Below, piece after piece: positions 61,982 through 64,000 of a stretch of DNA of 64,000 bases (its first letter is position 1; every line of letters starts with the position of its first letter). Under the pieces are notes generated by a model. The model worked only from the letters and a program-made list of their open reading frames with translations. It had not been told where the DNA came from and made no database searches. Source of the stretch: Armigeres subalbatus (Eukaryota > Arthropoda > Insecta > Diptera > Culicidae); the NCBI RefSeq assembly GCF_024139115.2, contig NW_026943251.1, forward strand, positions 62,001 to 126,000, written 5' to 3'. Both the position numbers and the translations under genes were made by a program.

Positions 61982-62139
61982 ATTCCTTAAAATATTTCTA
62001 CCATAGCCCTTTGGACTTTGAAGTCCATTTGATATTTATTGACCTTCCAAAAAAATGTTATACTTCTCATATCGATTTTGGCGCCCCTGAAGGCTGGCGC
62101 CCTTGGCGGGGGCCAATTTGGCCAACCGCACGCTACGGC

Positions 62140-62172
62140 GCTGTGGGGATGTGATGCCAATAGGAAGAAGAA
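62140..62172 (+). mobile_element. SINE tail scrap
   Basis: GTGGGGATGTGATGCCAATA followed by GGAAGAAGAA matches the last 30 bases of the Feilai-type SINE. Confidence 0.5.
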
Positions 62173-62284
62173 TGCGAATCATACAGCCACATTATATTTT
62201 TCGAAATCAGATGCGAAATTTTAAGTCTTGTTACGTTCATGAAGTACTGATATTTTATATTCAACAAATAGTTACTAGGGTTAA

Positions 62285-62465
62285 GGCAGGTATTTTCGTC
62301 TTTTCGTCATAGTCCCGAAAACCAATAAAAGAGACACTTTTTTGACAAACTCATTCGTATCAAATCTTAAGCTCAGGAGATACGTTCTGCTATAGTGGAG
62401 CTCTAGCAAATGGATGTTGCTTTCGCTGGTTTTAGCCCCTATGACGATGGACGGAAATACCTGCC
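62285..62465. mobile_element. MITE with GGCAGGTATTT ends
   Basis: GGCAGGTATTTTCGTC and GACGGAAATACCTGCC are near-complements; CGTCATAG and CTATGACG follow just inside. 181 bp, non-coding. No clear target duplication. Confidence 0.7.
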
Positions 62466-63276
62466 GTGTCCCAAGTTGAAGTTCCGTTGATATTATCAAA
62501 CCGAATAAAAGCAGAAACAATTCTTCCGCATTTTGCGATCCTCCAGAGAAATTTCTATTGTTTTATTACTTTGAATAAGCGAAGAAGAAAATAAAATACC
62601 TAGAGCTTGCATTGTTACCGATTAAACTGATGAATCATAAGTGATATTTCAATAGAAATCATGTGTTTAAATGTCACTCATCGTTCTTTATTGTATCGAT
62701 TTTTGTTTTGTATCAAGATGCAAATCAGTGGTCAATGATTTCATATTATATCTCAATGCTAAATTGCTACAACACGCGTATTCTTATAGGATTCAATTGT
62801 GATGTAATGTCCATGGTTTTATTCTCTGTATTATTGCACAATTCGGTATATTGTATGTTTTTTGCTGTCAGTGAACTATTTCAGTTTGAAATCAAGCTTC
62901 AGTGTTGGTAAGGGATGATTTAGTAATTCTTAGTTGTGTAGACATTTAATGTGTAGCTATATAATAGAATATTACAACGGCATTCCTACGTTTAAATACG
63001 TTTTTCTGTAAGCTTTATATGATTTATGGCTGGGCTTTTTTCTATTAGTGTAGTTAATTCCATCTTTCTATCGTACTTGTTCTGAAAGTTGATCAAAAAT
63101 AAAAGTACTATTTTGATTGCGAGATTTAATACTTATTGATTATACGGTTCGAAAAAGTGTTTTGTCTCCTATCGAACCTGCTGTCTTCTTCGAATGAAGG
63201 TACCTCCTTCGTAGGAATCTCCGTTTGTTATCACTTTGTATGAAAGGAAAAATATGAGTATTGCAATTCACTGTGC
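62466..63276. other. Likely 3' untranslated and intergenic DNA of the membrane-protein gene
   Basis: AT-rich, lying downstream of the minus-strand gene at 63277. TTTATT words at 62560 and 62815 could be its poly(A) signals on the minus strand. Confidence 0.4.
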
Positions 63277-64000
63277 TTAGTTCTTGATATCACTGATGCG
63301 TCGGCTGAGCGTTGCATTCTTTTTATTGAGCGTTCCGTTGCTGCGGTGCGTCGGGTACAGGTTCAACGGGGCCAGGTTTGGGTTTTCGATACGAGTTGGA
63401 GACGATACGATCGAGCGATTTCGGTTGAGCGAGCCAACTACTTCTTGCGGTTCTTGGTAGCCCGAGTCCATGTCATCAAAGTTTTGGTAAGATTCCATCA
63501 AAGGCGTTGGGTCTTCGTAATCGTAATCAACAAATCCAGAGTTTTCGAACGAATTCTTGTTCTTGACGATTGTGTTTTGGTTCGATGGGATATACTGTTC
63601 GTGCTTGTGACCATAGTCGATGACTTCGTAATGATCTTCCGGGTTATAGTACGAGTCAGAGATGAAATGTTGCGTAGTGCCATGTGGGGTTAGTGTTGCC
63701 CAAAGGGTACGATTATCCTGGGGAAGCTGATGGTTAGTTGGATAGAGAATGGTTCCCGGCATAAATCCGGACTTGGTAGAGCCTAGTTGAGGCTCGTTCA
63801 GTGAAGACAGAGGTGGATGCTTCAAATTGCTATCATGATATGAATGTGAAAATGAATGTGAAAATGTGAATCTGAAAATGTAAAAATAATTAAACAATCG
63901 GCTATTTCAAAAAAACATGTTTTCGTACTCTCTGCATTTGATCAAAACCATGGCCAACAAAGCTCCCAAAAGTAGAACTCCAACGCATGATGAAACAAGC
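63277..64000 (-). CDS. C-terminal exons of a single-pass membrane protein (partial)
   Basis: Two minus-strand exons: 64000-63929 (runs off the window) and 63871-63277, with a 57-bp GT-AG intron (acceptor ATTTTCAG). The first encodes a membrane helix, [15 protein letters not shown], then KCRE. The second gives a cytoplasmic tail of about 197 residues ending at TAG/TAA-type stop 63277. The tail is rich in Asn, Ser, Tyr and Pro. It contains [17 protein letters not shown], an NPxxY-like tyrosine site, and acidic VDYDYEDP and [10 protein letters not shown] stretches, suggesting adaptor or kinase docking. The split codon joins in phase (GA|A). The ectodomain is outside, so the family cannot be named; a cell-adhesion or guidance receptor is plausible but unproven. 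Confidence 0.75.

Overview
The window is animal nuclear DNA from an insect, most likely an Aedes-type mosquito. It is AT-rich and intron-bearing. It contains tRNA-derived SINEs of the Feilai type (3' ends in AATGCCAATAAGAAG), non-LTR retrotransposons of the LOA, I, R1 and RTE types, and a very high density of short inverted-repeat elements (MITEs). The species call is an inference from this repeat spectrum. I saw no bacterial-type operon, CRISPR array or stand-alone tRNA or rRNA gene.

Three protein-coding loci can be defended. (1) A plus-strand ankyrin-repeat/SOCS-box gene at 15227-17072 has five clean exons, an intact frame and a poly(A) signal at 17515. A candidate first exon lies 10.5 kb upstream at about 4523-4753 and joins in frame. 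(2) A minus-strand SLC5-type sodium/solute symporter locus runs from its start exon at 48732 down to its last exon at 27241. Exon order and many splice sites survive, but several blocks carry frameshifts, so it looks like a decaying unprocessed gene. (3) The last two exons of a minus-strand single-pass membrane protein lie at 63277-64000 and run off the window. A 91-codon ORF at 23599-23874 is an uncertain fourth.

Layout: 0-4.5 kb, small inverted repeats and unassigned DNA. 4.5-15.2 kb, the putative long first intron of the ankyrin gene. It holds a LOA-type retrotransposon (6315-10460) bracketed by near-identical 0.61-kb direct repeats of an I-type element, then a string of MITEs including a 1.3-kb piggyBac-like foldback (12553-13849). 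15.2-17.5 kb, the ankyrin/SOCS gene. 17.6-20.5 kb, an R1-type remnant. 20.5-27.2 kb, mostly unassigned. 27.2-48.9 kb, the SLC5 locus, whose introns are filled with MITEs, an R1 3' fragment, a hAT-like element holding nested MITEs (39524-41214) and a foldback element built around a tandem array (41768-43319). 49-63 kb, RTE-type fragments, SINEs, a textbook nested MITE (52163-52570) and a 1.7-kb long-TIR element (52964-54685). 63.3-64 kb, the membrane-protein gene.

The strongest unusual observations are the 0.61-kb duplication flanking the LOA insertion, the inverted-repeat-bounded tandem array, the nested MITE with its empty site visible elsewhere in the window, and the gene-wide decay of the SLC5 locus beside an intact ankyrin gene. 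I found no convincing new defence, toxin or biosynthetic system.
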